Shown here piece by piece: positions 10,970-22,820 of a stretch of DNA of 64,000 bases (its first letter is position 1; every line of letters starts with the position of its first letter). The DNA is taken from positions 186,001-250,000 of the forward strand of contig CAJQUW010005362.1 in the NCBI GenBank assembly GCA_907163375.1, given 5' to 3'. A program made the position numbers and the translations under genes. The notes below the pieces were generated by a model. The model was not told where the DNA came from. It was given only the letters and a program-made list of their open reading frames with translations, and did not search any database. This DNA is from Prostheceraeus crozeri. Its lineage: Eukaryota; Platyhelminthes; Polycladida; Euryleptidae.

Positions 10970-13900
10970 CCGACGCTAAATGAAGTTTGAATAGCCAACT
11001 ACCAATAGTGAGGAAATTTGCACGCTACGTTGGAATAACGATCGTTTTCTTTAACAAAACACTCAATTTATACTGCTCTGTAGATGAATTTGATAGATAA
11101 GTCTTGAAGTCCCATTTATCAATGAATAGGTAATCACAAAAACATGAAAATATGCATAATTTGCCATATATCTTAATTATCAGCATTCAGTTAAGGTCTT
11201 TTCAAACAATTTGGCGTCGGAACAAACGCGCCTACAAATTATTTCCAGGCAACGTTGCGTGCGGATAACCTCACTGTGGGTAACTGTCTATTCGCATGTA
11301 ATTTTTTTGGTTTAAATTACCACAGCGGTCAGATTCCGAAAAATTGTCGATGACCGGCTTTTAAGTTCCATCCTTTTTACTATCTCGGTTACACGCTATT
11401 ATTTTATAAAATGAAAATCGCAATCATGTCCAGGCTAGATGAGTAACGAGTGAGAAACCTAGAGACTTCGATTAGGCTAAATAAAAGATAGGCCTATAGT
11501 TGCAGATTCTATGCTAATTTGCATTAGGCTTGGGTACCGCAAGTTACTTATGTGCTCACTTACAATTTTTTATTTACAGAGATGATATTACATGATGGGA
11601 CTAGAGAGCATGAAAACTCAGCAATTATGAATATTCACCTTGTGTGAGAATATGTAAATATCACCACTGAAGGATCACACAATGACTATTAAATAAAATT
11701 GTAGAGCGAGTTTGGACTGGACTAATGAACAGAAAAAATAAGGAAAGGAGAAAAACTCATTCTCCTGATGAAAATACTCTTTTGGAAGACAATCATTTTC
11801 AGGCGGTTCCTATTAGTCTCACTAACTACTTCCATGCAATAAGTGGGAAGTTTAGAGCGAAATAGAGAACATTTATTCATCTGCAACCGGCTATCAACGA
11901 TTTGCACAGACAAAGCTCACTTAATTAGATGCGATAGCCTACCTCAAGCACAAACCATACTGAGTGCTACTTTGTACACTTGACAGAGGTAAATTACAGA
12001 TGTCACACATTTATCAAGGAATGACAGCAGATAGTGGATGACAATATAGTAATCAATCTCACCGAATTGAATAAAATCTGCTTTCCAGTTATGCCTTGCA
12101 TTCATTCACATTCGTAAAGGAGAAAGTGACAGCGGACAATTGATGAAAATACAGCAATAAATCTCAGGGTCGAAGAATACGTGCCTTCCAGCTCTGCATA
12201 CTTGCTCTCGACAGACGGGTGGCCTGCCTAAATTCGTATCTCCGAGGAACCGAATATGTTTAAACAAAATTATTTTAAATAATCAGATAGAGTTTTATTC
12301 TGGTTTGATAATATAGGCTTTTCCTCGATGAATGCATTAGCATTTAGGCAATTCTTCAGCAGTGTTGAGATGCAACGATGCAGGTATATTCACCTACATC
12401 ACTAGAACATTATATTTTTGCAGAAGGGTAATCATATCTTTGGGTATTACTTTGTTGAACTGAGGGTTAGAGAGAAAAGCACGACCATAGAGTAAGTACC
12501 ATTTCTATGGGCAAGATTATTGAGAAGAGGTGCATCAATATTCATCATCAAATTCTACCTCGCCACGGGAATTCAACCTCGGCGGCTAAAGAATTAGAAG
12601 AATCCAGGAAATGAACAAGCGTACTCAAGCAGATGACGAAGTGAAAAGTCGTGTAACAAATTATATCACAATTTTGAATAATTTTTGATTAATGAGAGCA
12701 AAACAGATCCACGGAGTTTTCACTTATTTAGATGTTTTGCGTTGTATCAAAAGCATCAATTTTCTGTCAAAAATTGCTACTTTTCTCAATTATATTATTT
12801 ATCTGCTTTTCTTTTAATGACCAAAATAATTGAATTCGAACTGTCACAGCTGATTTAATTGTATTACACGGAAGAAATATATTTTTACAATTTTCACACG
12901 ACCTTAGAGCTTGGAATTGATCGGGGAAACATTTGCCGGCATTAATGAATAAATAATAGCGGCATAATATCTCAGATTCTGACTACTCAAGCACGACAAA
13001 AATCATTTCTAGTTGAAGACATTGATTTCCACAATGTGGAAGGTTGCTGTTCCGCATAGATGATTATACAATTCCAGCTCGAGCCAATGCAACTCCTTGA
13101 TAAGATTGAGTGTCCTAGCCAAGAAGTACTTCGGTCAGCAGTTATATTGCCTAAATTGGCAATGATTCCGAATTGCGGAAAATTTTAGGTTCGGCTACAA
13201 ATTATGCGAAGAAATAACACCAGCCATTCATATGAACCACATACTTCTGCAGCTCTACAAAGCGTCTGTGGCACCCCTGTGATGAGACCACAATGTGAGA
13301 TGCCATTTATCTGTGAAGTGATGTGAAATGACTGAAAAACAGCGGAAATTTTATAATAGTAATTCTTGATTTAATTGAAGCATTTCAATCATTTAGAAGC
13401 GACAATGGGTACAAGCCACGGCTAATCAAATTACCACTTACAGTATATTCTTCAAAATGTACAAATTGTGGAGAGAAATGCATATTTTCTCAAAGTTTTC
13501 AGTTGGTATTCAAATAATAACTGAAAATTTTAAGTGGACGGGAATGCTTCGTGTGTACAGTAATATCCGGGTGCCCGAACTCAATACATATATCTTCCGG
13601 CGACCATCGTTATCCCATTAAAATTCCGACCTCTGCCCGATCAATTTTTTTGTTTTAAAATGATTTAAAAGCACTTCAGTGTCAACCTGCTATCGAAGGA
13701 AGTAGCCCTAGTGAGCACAGAATGCGTCTGAAGTCATTTCATGCTTCACGACGTTTTCCCGCTACCCAGCTTCGTTACGAACTCGTTACGCGGGTGGGCG
13801 ATCTAACGGGACATCGTCAAAAATCCTGCCTTTCACAATTTCCTAACGGGGAGTGTGTTCTCTTACTTGCTCTTCGCTACTCCAACTCAATCTTAAGTTG

Positions 13901-14769
13901 TCTCACTTATGCTAAAGCCGATACCAGGGTATTGGTAAATGAGTCTATGACTTTTTCATTCTTGTGAAATGATAATACATGCGATATTTCACCTTAAGTC
14001 AATGTAGGTGTTAATCATGCGTACACAATATAAAAGCAATGTCAAATTTGATGCAGATGTCCTGAACAGTGGTAGATTTAATCAATATCTTCGTACTGCA
14101 TTCTTACACTTTTTCATTCTTTTTATCATTACTATTATCGATGTTAGGAGATGTAAACTAGGCCTCCTGATGATTCCCGATATTGGATGAAATATCATCT
14201 ATTCAGGCCTATTTCCTTTTTTTCAACAGAGGATGGAATTCAATATCCATCTATTCTATTTAGATTGTATGTACAAAAAGCAGCATTTATTTATCATTAC
14301 AGGCGCGCTACCTTCGGCGATTTGCCAGTAGTGGGTTTGACCCGTAGATGCATGAAAACATTGTTGTCCACTACTGTATGCTGGATCAGTAATTATGCAT
14401 ATAAGTTCTATTTTTTGAATGATTTCACTGAATATCGATGCTGATACTTCTAATTAGTAATAATGCCAACTTAAGGCATAGAGCATCGGCTAAAATGTGT
14501 TAATACAGGGTGATGCAGAAGTCAAATTGCAATGCTTCTCGAAGCATTGCTAGCTCTTCAAAAAGCTTTTCGAAAGTTCAATTAGATGCTTTACAGTACG
14601 GTATGAACATGAGTTGGCCTAATGAAAAAAAAAAAATAAATAAATAAATACTGAAGCTTGTTTTCAGCAAATCAAGCATTTTGAATCTGTATCTAACGAG
14701 GATGAGGATTTTATTAAATTGAAGTTCTTTAAATAGAATAGACAAAATACCACACACTCTTGCAGAAAA
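10970..14769. other. non-coding, nothing recognised
   Basis: AT-rich sequence without a recognisable gene. A GC-rich block at about 13730-13860 holds an 81-codon open frame on the + strand, but this coincides with the dispersed repeat that has a relative near 4.41 kb. An A-rich run followed by TAAA repeats lies at 14628-14650. Confidence 0.45.
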
Positions 14770-17090
14770 GGTTAAATCGTTAAAAAGTCTGTCGATAGAT
14801 AAAGACATTTACATCAGCCGATTAGACAAAAGAAATGGCAGCTTCATCATTGATAGACCAGATTATATAAATAAAATGAATACCATTCTGTATGATGGTT
14901 CGAAATTCAGAAAAATGTGCGATGAGGTAGATCACAGAATATTCATTAAGAAAAGAGGATCCGTTTAATCGTCAATTGCGTAAGTTGAAATCCGAAAATA
15001 AACTTTCTACTGATCTTTATGACAGTCTTCGCAGTGCTGGAAGCTCTCCGGCACGGCTGCATGGGTTGCCTGAAGTGCACAAAAACATGAATGATCCTCC
15101 ATTTAGACCAATTTTATCCATGTGTAATTGTTATAGCACAAACGTTGCTAAACATTTACATAAGTTATTAATTCAATAGGTCCCACAAAAGTTCTCGGTT
15201 AAAGATAGCTTCAAAGCAAAACAAAAATTGATGAAATCAAAAAATTCGGAATAACCATATGAAGTTTTATGGTTCGATGTTAGTAGCTTATTTACTTATA
15301 TCCCACTTAACAGAACTATTGACCATATCGCTCAGTCTATAGATGAAAATGCTATCCCATTCTCTAAAGAAACTTTTAAACAATTATTGAAAATGTCGTG
15401 TAAAAATGTTCCACTTATCTTTAATGATGACATTTATGAACAACACGAAGGTTCAGCGATGGGCTCAAATCTCACTCCAGTTATGGCCGCATTCGCCATG
15501 GACATGGTAGAAAAAGAAATTTCCCAGTATATCCGTTGCGTTGACGACATTCTTGTCTGTTTCGAAAATAATATTGACTGAGACAATTTCTATAAGTTTA
15601 TTAACTCTTTAATTACATCGATAAAGTTCTCTATTGAACATTCTGTCAATAATTCCATTAATTTTCTTGACCTAACTATAAGTGTGAAAAACAAGAAAAT
15701 TACCACTATTTGGAAAATGAAGCAAACAGATACTGGATTATACATGTACAACGCCTGACATTTCTTACTGTCCTTACAAATACAAAATGTCTGATATGAG
15801 AAGCTTGATGTACAGACCTCTCAAACTTTGTCGTGATCCTAATGATGTCAAGCAATGTATTGAGAAATTGAAAAATATTTCCCTTCTAAATGGCTATACT
15901 GAAAGAGAATTTGATAACATTTACCAAAAGGTAGAAGAATGTATTAGAAATCCACCATCTAGCAATAATCAAGGAAAAACTGGACTTTTCTTAATAACAA
16001 ATCACAATTCTTCTTTTTTGCAGCGAATTCCTTACCGGAATCAAGCAAATTAATGTTCGTCTGAAAAGCTCCCGTATTTTTCCAATATTCAAAACTTAAA
16101 AGACTAGTATGCTAATTCCGAACAAGGATAAATTCCCTTGTTTCCTACCTCACAGAATTAGACAGGTCGTCTCTTCTTCTGTTTGACTAGAAAAGAAAAA
16201 TTGGAACATGTAACGTAGATGATATGGCACAATCTGCCGACTGAATGTCATAGCAATCGAACAATGAGCAGCCAGCTCATCATTAAGCACGCCAAATTGT
16301 GCGAAGTTTCAGTGACTGTTATCAACCAGATCACACAGTAAAGAGACACAGACGATGTCAAGTTCTACATAGAAGTTTGTGAACGTTTTTTCATGCGCTG
16401 TCTAACTTTTTTGAAATGATCGGAGGACCCAACATTATCGAGAAAACTTTTGCGCAATGATCTAAATTCTTCGAATCTGAAAGAGTCGTGGCGATCGAAG
16501 CATTTTGAAGGAATTCAGAGCAATCCGCAAGCGACGCACGACTATTTTTCCTATCTCTGTAAGGTATTAAAAATGTCTTTTTGCCCACTTATTAAGTTCC
16601 TGCATGTGCCATCTGTTTGAATCAGTTTGCACTTCTAGCAAAGTGACACGGTTAAACAGTCTAATTCTGTGTCCTACCTTTTTCAAATGTTTGTAAATAT
16701 GAGTGTGAGCAATGTAATAAGTGCTACATAGGAGAAACAAGCAGGCATTTTATTACTCGGATAAATGAACATATGAAAAGTAGACCTGCTTCTGAAATTA
16801 GCATACACGAACACTTTCCCAACAAAGCGAAGTTCAGAATTATTTATAGAGCTAAGCCGTGGTTGGCTAAAGCTATGCATTTTCGCGAGATTAATGACGA
16901 AATATTGATGAATATTCAACTTGTGACGCAGTTTTAGAACTTTGGTGAATCCATGCACTACAGTACCGACGACCCATGAACTGATGGAATGTAGTTCACT
17001 TTCGTTTTGTATATAAGCTCCATTTTATTGTAACATCTGTTTCTTCTGTCACTAATGATGAGCAATTTTGCTTGAAACATGTTTGACCCT
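14770..17090 (+). mobile_element. Penelope-like retroelement, decayed
   Basis: Reverse transcriptase pieces appear in order on the + strand. Near 14.8 kb is SRLDKRNGSFIIDRPDY, the usual entry of Penelope-type RT. Near 15.05-15.17 kb are LHGLPEVHK and PFRPILS. Near 15.26-15.58 kb are WFDVSSLFTYIP, HEGSAMGSNLTPVMA and the catalytic CVDDILVCF (a YVDD variant). Near 15.66 kb is NFLDLTISV. A GIY-YIG endonuclease piece follows at about 16,700-16,800 (CNKCYIGETSRHFITRINEH). RT followed by a C-terminal GIY-YIG is diagnostic of Penelope-like elements. The reading frame is broken several times and the RT-to-endonuclease linker (about 16.05-16.69 kb) looks scrambled. The copy is dead. The 3' end may lie near 17.09 kb, after a TGATGAG...TGAAAC motif. 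Confidence 0.85.
17055..17078 (+). ncRNA. degenerate hammerhead-like motif
   Basis: The order TGATGAG, then a 5-bp stem (AGCAA/TTGCT) with a two-base loop, then TGAAAC resembles the hammerhead ribozyme core (CUGAUGA, stem II, GAAA). Hammerheads are known in the terminal repeats of Penelope-like elements. Here the core C is A and two extra bases precede GAAA, so it is at best a dead relic, and it may be chance. Confidence 0.25.
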
Positions 17091-17623
17091 CACAATGAAT
17101 ATTTTTCATTCTAAAATCAAATTGTAATATCATGCATTTTCAGTGACGATATCAATGAGTTTTTAAATCACCATGTACTTCAATATTCCGAGCGAAATAA
17201 AGTCGTATTTCAAATTTACGAATACAATTTTGGTAAAATCATCTTAATAAGCTTTTTAATGTAGGGAACATCTTTTACAGTACAATAGGAATCATCTACA
17301 GTCCGTTTCATAAAAAGTGGATCATCCTAAAATTTGACTAAATAAAACATAAGTATGATACAGAAAGCATTTTTCATGTTATTTCATGTCCCTAATATAT
17401 TTAAATGTCCTTATATAATCTGATAAGCTATGGGGGAAATCCGCCAAAAAGGTGCATTTTCGTGTGTCCAAAATGAAAGTTCGAAAATCTTTGATGTGAT
17501 AGTCTAAAACTATGTAAATCAACATGCTAACAACGAATTTTGATACGACAACCACACCATTTCACGCAATTTTGATATTTCAAGCATTTAGGTTTTTAGA
17601 AGCGTCGGTCTGATGACAATGTG
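17091..17623. other. left flank of the Polinton, nothing recognised
   Basis: AT-rich sequence with no gene seen. It does not match the right flank, which belongs to a hAT-like repeat. Confidence 0.5.
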
Positions 17624-18960
17624 AGTAGTAAGCAAACGGCGAACACCCGACCGGCGCCCCCCCCCTCTGGAACGACAGAGTGTCGTGGTGTGCCGGCCAG
17701 GTTGGTTCACCTTCACAAAATGTTCGCTGACTCCCCCCCCCTCTGGAACGACAGAGTGTCGTGGTGGACTTGGGCGACCGCCAGGATTAGTCTTGAGGCT
17801 ATAGTGTGTGATGTTTTTCGTGCAATCTGCTGAATGTTGGGTTGTAAAATGGGCTGTTTCGAGTGGAAAGAGTGCTCGGATGAGAAAACGGAGGCCGGAT
17901 TCGGATTCAGCGTGAAATTCTGCATCGGTATGGTGAATTTGAACGCAATCGGAGAGAAAAAATTTTCGCTGACGCCCCCCCCTCTGGACAGCTCGCTTCG
18001 ATTTTGGCTTCCAGTGGACGGATTTTGTCGTGCCATAGCTCGTTTGAAAGCTAAGAGTGAGACAAATTCAGTGAAACAAACGGCTTGTTCATAACTGTCT
18101 TCGTTTAGATGTGAGACGCCATTTAAGATTTTGGGACATTGGCGAAAAACGACAGAGTTAGAATTTAGGACGTTTTGGGCTGTAGCTTCAAAACGAAGCA
18201 TCGGATTGGAAAACGGATTTCAGATTTGAAATCAGCGTGAAATTCTCTATCTGTATGGTGAGTTTCAAGGCAATCGGCGAGAAAAAATTTTCAACATTTT
18301 TCGAAAAAACGACAGAGTTAGAATTTGGGACGTTTTGGTGTGTAGCGCCCAAACGAAGCATCGGATGAGAAAACGGAGGCCAGATTCGGATTCAGCGTGA
18401 AATTCTGCATCGGTATGGTGAATTTGAACGCAATCGGAGAGAAAAATTTTCGCTGACGTCCCCCCCCCCTCTGGACAGCTCGCTTCGATTTTGGCTTCCA
18501 GTGGACGGATTTTGTCGTGCCATAGCTCGTTTGAAAGCTAAGAGTGTCACAAATTCAGTGAAAGAAACGGCTTGTTCATATCTGTCTTCGTTTAGATGTG
18601 AGACGCCATTTAAGATTTTGGGACATTGGCGAAAAACGACAGAGTTAGAATTTGGGACGTTTTGGGCTGTAGCTTCAAAACGAAGCATCGGATTGGAAAA
18701 CGGATTTCAGATTTGGAATCAGCGTGAAATTCTCTATCTGTATGGTGAGTTTCAAGTCAATCGGAGAGAAAAAATTTTCAACATTTTTCGAAAAACGACC
18801 GAGTTAGAATTTGGGACGTTTTGGGCTGTAGCTTCAAAACGAAGCATCGGATTGGAAAACGGATTTCAGATTTGGAATCAGCGTGAAATTCTACATGGAA
18901 ATTGGTTGATTTCCAGCTCAATCGGAGCACTAGAACCGGAGATAGACGGGTTTTTAGTGT
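17624..18960. repeat. Polinton left terminal inverted repeat with an internal tandem duplication
   Basis: Bases 17624-18235 match the right terminal repeat in inverted orientation. They contain C-runs of 7-9 followed by CTCTGGA and the sentence-like block GCATCGGTATGGTGAATTTG. A second copy of a roughly 485-bp unit follows (the block recurs at 17921 and 18406), then a third, partial copy at about 18790-18890. Open frames across this region are translations of the repeat, not genes. Confidence 0.9.
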
Positions 18961-18973
18961 TTGGATGATGGGT

Positions 18974-19009
18974 ATTACGTCATCAGCTGATCGCCACACA
19001 CTATATAAG
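18974..19009 (+). promoter_or_regulatory. promoter of the leftmost Polinton gene
   Basis: A CRE/ATF-like TTACGTCA (about 18974-18981) is followed by TATATAA at 19003-19009. About 50 bp downstream a splice donor (CAACG|GTAAGT, intron from 19056) fits an acceptor at 19728 (TTTACAG). This would give a 5'-UTR intron of about 673 bp ending 16 bases before the ATG at 19745. Confidence 0.5.
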
Positions 19010-19744
19010 CTGGGAACCGACAGAGACTTGACATTAATACGAGAGATTGTCAACGGTAAGTCGTCTCTCTGAGCTCCGATGATAGCTTCGGACATTCCAA
19101 ATTCCGGGTTCTGTAAGAAACCGACTTAGAAAATTTCATTGCTGATATCAGCTAAGCCGTCAGACTTAGAGGTTAGCCAGGAGATGGCCTTCGTCTCCAG
19201 GCCATAGAAGACTCTTTAAAAAACTTTAATAAACTTTAAAGGCTTGTAACTTTGCTTCTACAAGTCCGTTTGACTTGATTCAAAAAAGGTTCGGTCGCTA
19301 TTGACCTGCTCTAAGTGATAGACTACTTATAAAATTTCATAAGTAGTGCTAAAAAATTGAAAAATTTAAATTCACTAGTTTTGGAGGTTTTCTGGGGTTT
19401 TCGACCCTGCTGAATTCAACTAAGACATTTATAAAGTTGTGGGAGGCGAGCTTCGGCTTGGAATTTGCAACCTTTGTAAACAATCCACTGATTTTCATGT
19501 CAAAATCGGGGTCCGGATACCAACACAGTGATATGACGCACGCTCTGTCCGCGGAGGTTGGATTTGTGGGCCGAGGCCTTGGAGTTGGGATAAGATCCCC
19601 TCTGAGTAATGCCTGTAACGGATTCAAAGGTTCGACACTTTCCACCAATCTCACAATTTAGCTGTATGATTATAAAAATGACTGCCAATGTTGCCTGTTA
19701 GTAATTCTATTTCATCCTTCCTTTACAGATACATAAGTTACAAA

Positions 19745-20839
19745 ATGGGAGGCAACTCAAAATTTTTATTTAAAAAGTGCTCTTGTGGAGAAATAAAGAG
19801 AAGTGGCGAATTCAAACGCCACATTAACAAATATAAGAATACTCCTCACTTTCACGAGGAAAGAGCCGTTATTTCCGGCTGTACACATTGCCTGAAATTT
19901 TTAAAAGGCAAGGAGCATGAGGAATTTTACATCGCCCACGCCGAATGTCCGCTCAAAAAGGCTAACAATTATATAACATCAGACATCGGCAAAGTGATCG
20001 CACCCTTCTTCAACGAAGAAACAGTCGATCTAGACGCAGCACTACAAGAGGCTATTGCAACAATTTTGGAACCTGTTGCTTCGGTCACTACCTCATCGAC
20101 AGCAGAAGAGAAGGCCCCACTAAGCGATTTGGACTGCTCAGATGACTCCGATTCTGAGGAGGTCGTCATCACTAAAAACGCGGAAGAGATAGGAAAACCG
20201 ACAAATCAGTCTTCCCCGAAAAAGAAAGTGATCGCACCTTCCCCAGTAAAGAAGGGGATTAAGCAGCAGATGAACAGCTGGAATAAGGATGAGCAGATCG
20301 CAAAAGTGAGCCAGGAATATGCACTCACGAAATTAAAAGATGAGCTCACTCGTTACAAAAACGAATGTTCGGCCCTTAGGGATGACAATTTCCACCTGAA
20401 GGGTCAGGTAGCCGAGATTCGGGCCCTCAAGACCCAAGTAATTAACTTAGAACCTTTCCGCGAAAGGGCGCTTGCCAGCGAAAAACGAGTTGAAGAGCAG
20501 GCGACTTACATAAAATCACTAAAAGTTCAGGAAGAGGTGTCAAATTTAAAAATTGAGCAACTAAAGACTAGCCTGACTGAGAGTCAGAAGAAAGAAGAGA
20601 GACGAACAACGCTCCACATTCCCATCATCAAGAGCAGAATCGTCGACAGCGTCATCCTTGAGAGTGAGGACTTGGATGCCACATTCGAGTGCTACGAGGG
20701 AGCAATGGCGGAGATGCGCTGTCTCCATGTCTCCATCAAGCATGATGGCGAAATAAAGGAGCTGCGCCACCGGAAGCGAAAACTGCCGGCCAAGTACTTA
20801 CCTCAACCATCACCATCGAAGGGGTCGCGAACCGGCTAA
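19745..20839 (+). CDS. Polinton zinc-finger/coiled-coil protein, 364 aa
   Basis: Family not recognised. The N-terminal 70 residues hold two likely zinc-binding clusters: KKCSCGEIKRSGEF with downstream His residues, and CTHC followed by His and Cys (IAHAEC). An acidic Ser-rich linker follows (DLDCSDDSDSEEVV), then a coiled coil of about 110 residues from about residue 175 (heptads through KLKDELTRYKNE and SEKRVEEQATYIK), and a basic C-terminus (LRHRKRKLP) that could be a nuclear signal. The ATG at 19745 was chosen because it comes just after a good splice acceptor. The gene is nearest the left end and transcribed inward, as early genes of linear viruses often are. A role in DNA binding or replication is only a guess. 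Confidence 0.7.
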   Translation: MGGNSKFLFKKCSCGEIKRSGEFKRHINKYKNTPHFHEERAVISGCTHCLKFLKGKEHEEFYIAHAECPLKKANNYITSDIGKVIAPFFNEETVDLDAALQEAIATILEPVASVTTSSTAEEKAPLSDLDCSDDSDSEEVVITKNAEEIGKPTNQSSPKKKVIAPSPVKKGIKQQMNSWNKDEQIAKVSQEYALTKLKDELTRYKNECSALRDDNFHLKGQVAEIRALKTQVINLEPFRERALASEKRVEEQATYIKSLKVQEEVSNLKIEQLKTSLTESQKKEERRTTLHIPIIKSRIVDSVILESEDLDATFECYEGAMAEMRCLHVSIKHDGEIKELRHRKRKLPAKYLPQPSPSKGSRTG

Positions 20840-20919
20840 ATTTCTCTTATGGTAAGTTAATATCATCTCTATCACTTGAATATATTTTCATCTATTTTTC
20901 CTTCTATTTTCAGATACGA

Positions 20920-21058
20920 CGAGAACGAACCAACGGCTCTCTTAAGGGCCACCATGGGGCAAGATATGATAGAACCTCCACGCGGTTTGCCCTGGGCAGT
21001 CTTTAGACTGGCGAATACTATCATTAAGTTGAATCTGCTATCAGTCAACTTGAACGTT
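20920..21058 (+). repeat. 139-bp direct repeat inside the Polinton, copy 1
   Basis: This is about 95% identical to 21401-21539, with a spacing of 481 bp. Both copies can encode EPPRGLPWAVF followed by LANTIIKLNLLSVNLNV. Copy 1 lies just after a small putative intron (20852-20913, ATG|GTAAGT...TTTCAG). It may be part of a short gene or a duplicated regulatory segment. Confidence 0.85.
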
Positions 21059-21075
21059 ACATCACATTAGAGGGG

Positions 21076-21083
21076 TATATAAA
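21076..21083 (+). promoter_or_regulatory. TATA box of the 91-aa gene
   Basis: TATATAAA lies 32 bp before the ATG at 21115, with a TTTCATTTCATTTCA leader. The leader would be very short. Confidence 0.6.
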
Positions 21084-21114
21084 CCACTACCTCTCATTTC
21101 ATTTCATTTCAATC

Positions 21115-21390
21115 ATGGAGACACCAAACGCTGCAGTCAACTCTCCTCGCGGACCGCAGTTAAGACCGCGAAATTTATTTAATGAATTTGCTAGAATAGA
21201 GGAGCAAGACAGAGTCCACAACAATCTTGCTCAGATTGGCAATGCGATGACAGCAAGTGTTGCCAATCCAATGGAATGGCGCTACATTCCACCCTCCACT
21301 CACATACCAACTAGCATTGAAGTCGACACTGCTGAGGTTGAACGGTTTCGACTCTCTCTCAGCAGAATCGGTATGGAGTTAGATTGCTGA
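21115..21390 (+). CDS. small Polinton protein, 91 aa
   Basis: Not recognised. It starts METPNAAVNSPRG, is mostly hydrophilic and predicted helical around FNEFARIEEQDRVHNNLAQI, and has no Cys cluster or membrane segment. Support comes from a TATATAAA box just upstream and an open frame filling the space between the two 139-bp repeats. The whole 481-bp unit (repeat plus this gene) may be a partial duplication. Its function is unknown. Confidence 0.5.
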   Translation: METPNAAVNSPRGPQLRPRNLFNEFARIEEQDRVHNNLAQIGNAMTASVANPMEWRYIPPSTHIPTSIEVDTAEVERFRLSLSRIGMELDC

Positions 21391-21400
21391 TGACGACTCC

Positions 21401-21539
21401 CGAGAACGAACCACCGGCTCTCTTAAGGGCCACCATGGGGCAAGACATGAAAGAACCTCCACGTGGTTTGCCCTGGGCAGTCTTCGGACTGGCGAATACT
21501 ATCATTAAGTTGAATCTGCTATCAGTCAACTTGAACGTT
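21401..21539 (+). repeat. 139-bp direct repeat inside the Polinton, copy 2
   Basis: The partner of 20920-21058. It lies immediately downstream of the 91-aa gene. Confidence 0.85.
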
Positions 21540-22132
21540 GCAAATGAAGTTCGGTGTAATACTTCCTTTCGACGGGCGTTCCTGTAAAGGGCGGCGGTGA
21601 AACCCGTAGCTATGTATACCGCAAGGGACATTCGGCAATGGTCAATCTTGTTAAACCTCTCTGCGTCATGTTTGCAAGTGAGTGCCTCTGTCTCAACGTA
21701 GTATGCATTCGCGCCAGGGCGACATTTAGCCAACTGTCGAAGGTTGCCTAAAACTTTCCATTGCATACGTTATGAGAACCATGAGTTCTACCTGTCTATA
21801 TCAATGAGACGAATTGATGAATGGAATGAAATGGGAGGACACTCACGCGCCACACGCAACATAACACACTTCTCTCTTCCGTAGTCTAACAAGCTCTTTA
21901 CACATGGATCGCAGTCGATTGCTATCCCTGTATCAGAAGTGTAAGCTATCTTAATTTTATCTAACACTATTTCATCTACCATTATCATCCATATGAAATG
22001 TTATAAGATTTACAAGTTAAACTAAGTGTGCTACTATTTCCAAATGAAAAAGTATACATGGTTAAATCATCCACTGAAGCCCCATTCAAGTAAGTCAGTA
22101 TGAAAGCAAAGATAATACGAAATAAAAATTTA
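21540..22132. other. Polinton spacer, nothing recognised
   Basis: No convincing gene. A few short frames on both strands do not look like proteins. Confidence 0.4.
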
Positions 22133-22587
22133 TTATGGCATGTATTTCAAAAGGTCTTCATCGTCAATATCGTCCCAGAGTCTGGCTTCACATAGATCAC
22201 AAAAACAGTTCAGTTGCTTTAATCGTTCTTCCACTGCGAGCCTCACTTTGTCAATATACTCCCACTCCGCCATAGTTCGTGGCTGGGAGTTAGGGGTGTA
22301 CCACTCCCATAATTGGTGGAGGAATTTGGTGCTGGTGATCTCCATCACATCGTCAGTATCGTACTGGAGATACTTCCACCTCACGCCTGTTAAGTCGGGA
22401 TACTCCTTCTCACATACACTCTCTGGTAATGACAACTTTCCGCTGGTAATGACAACTTCCTGATATTGTCCAGTCGGTACACCTTCTCTACCTTCCCCTT
22501 CGTTGGAGCGTTTGGTACAACGAGCGCCTTTGGTGTTGAGCATGGAGAAGAGAATTTTGTGTTTGGTGTGGTCGGAGGGCTTGTCAT
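22133..22587 (-). pseudogene. small acidic Polinton gene, broken (about one break)
   Basis: Transcribed leftward and divergent from the polymerase gene, with which it shares a roughly 230-bp control region containing two CCAAT boxes. The N-terminal part is Pro/Ser/Lys-rich. The C-terminal part is acidic and helical (QLWEWYTPNSQ, then VRLAVEERLKQLN, then DDIDDEDLLKYM) with a CFCDLC pair. No family recognised. It looks like a recently broken accessory gene. Confidence 0.45.
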
Positions 22588-22644
22588 GTTGACTGTGAAT
22601 AATGACTTTGAAATGTTTTCTAATTCTTAAGTATCAACAAGCAA

Positions 22645-22691
22645 CCAATCAGAATGAACAGCCAATGAATGATGAATATGAAAGTATATAT
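22645..22691 (+). promoter_or_regulatory. polymerase promoter: two CCAAT boxes plus TATA
   Basis: CCAAT boxes stand at 22645-22649 and 22662-22666 (17 bp apart), followed by TATATAT at 22685-22691. The same order and near-identical spacing occur, inverted, before the right-end gene (39008-38961). The ATG is 136 bp downstream. Confidence 0.65.
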
Positions 22692-22820
22692 GCAAAGTGA
22701 CATTCGTGTCATTTCACTCTGTCTTTGAGACGTATAAGTGAACTGCTCTCTCGTGAATTCCAAATTTGAGTGAAGTCTCTATCTTGTTGAAGTATCAAGC
22801 TTAAACATAATTTCGTTCAA

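Noticed and set aside
13722-13967. 81-codon frame as a gene
   Set aside because: It falls in a GC-rich block that looks like a dispersed repeat with a relative at 4.41 kb.
17713-18968. Open frames of up to 162 codons on both strands at the left end, with mirror copies at 39002-39688
   Set aside because: They are translations of the Polinton terminal repeats and their tandem units, repeated on both sides, with no protein-like features.
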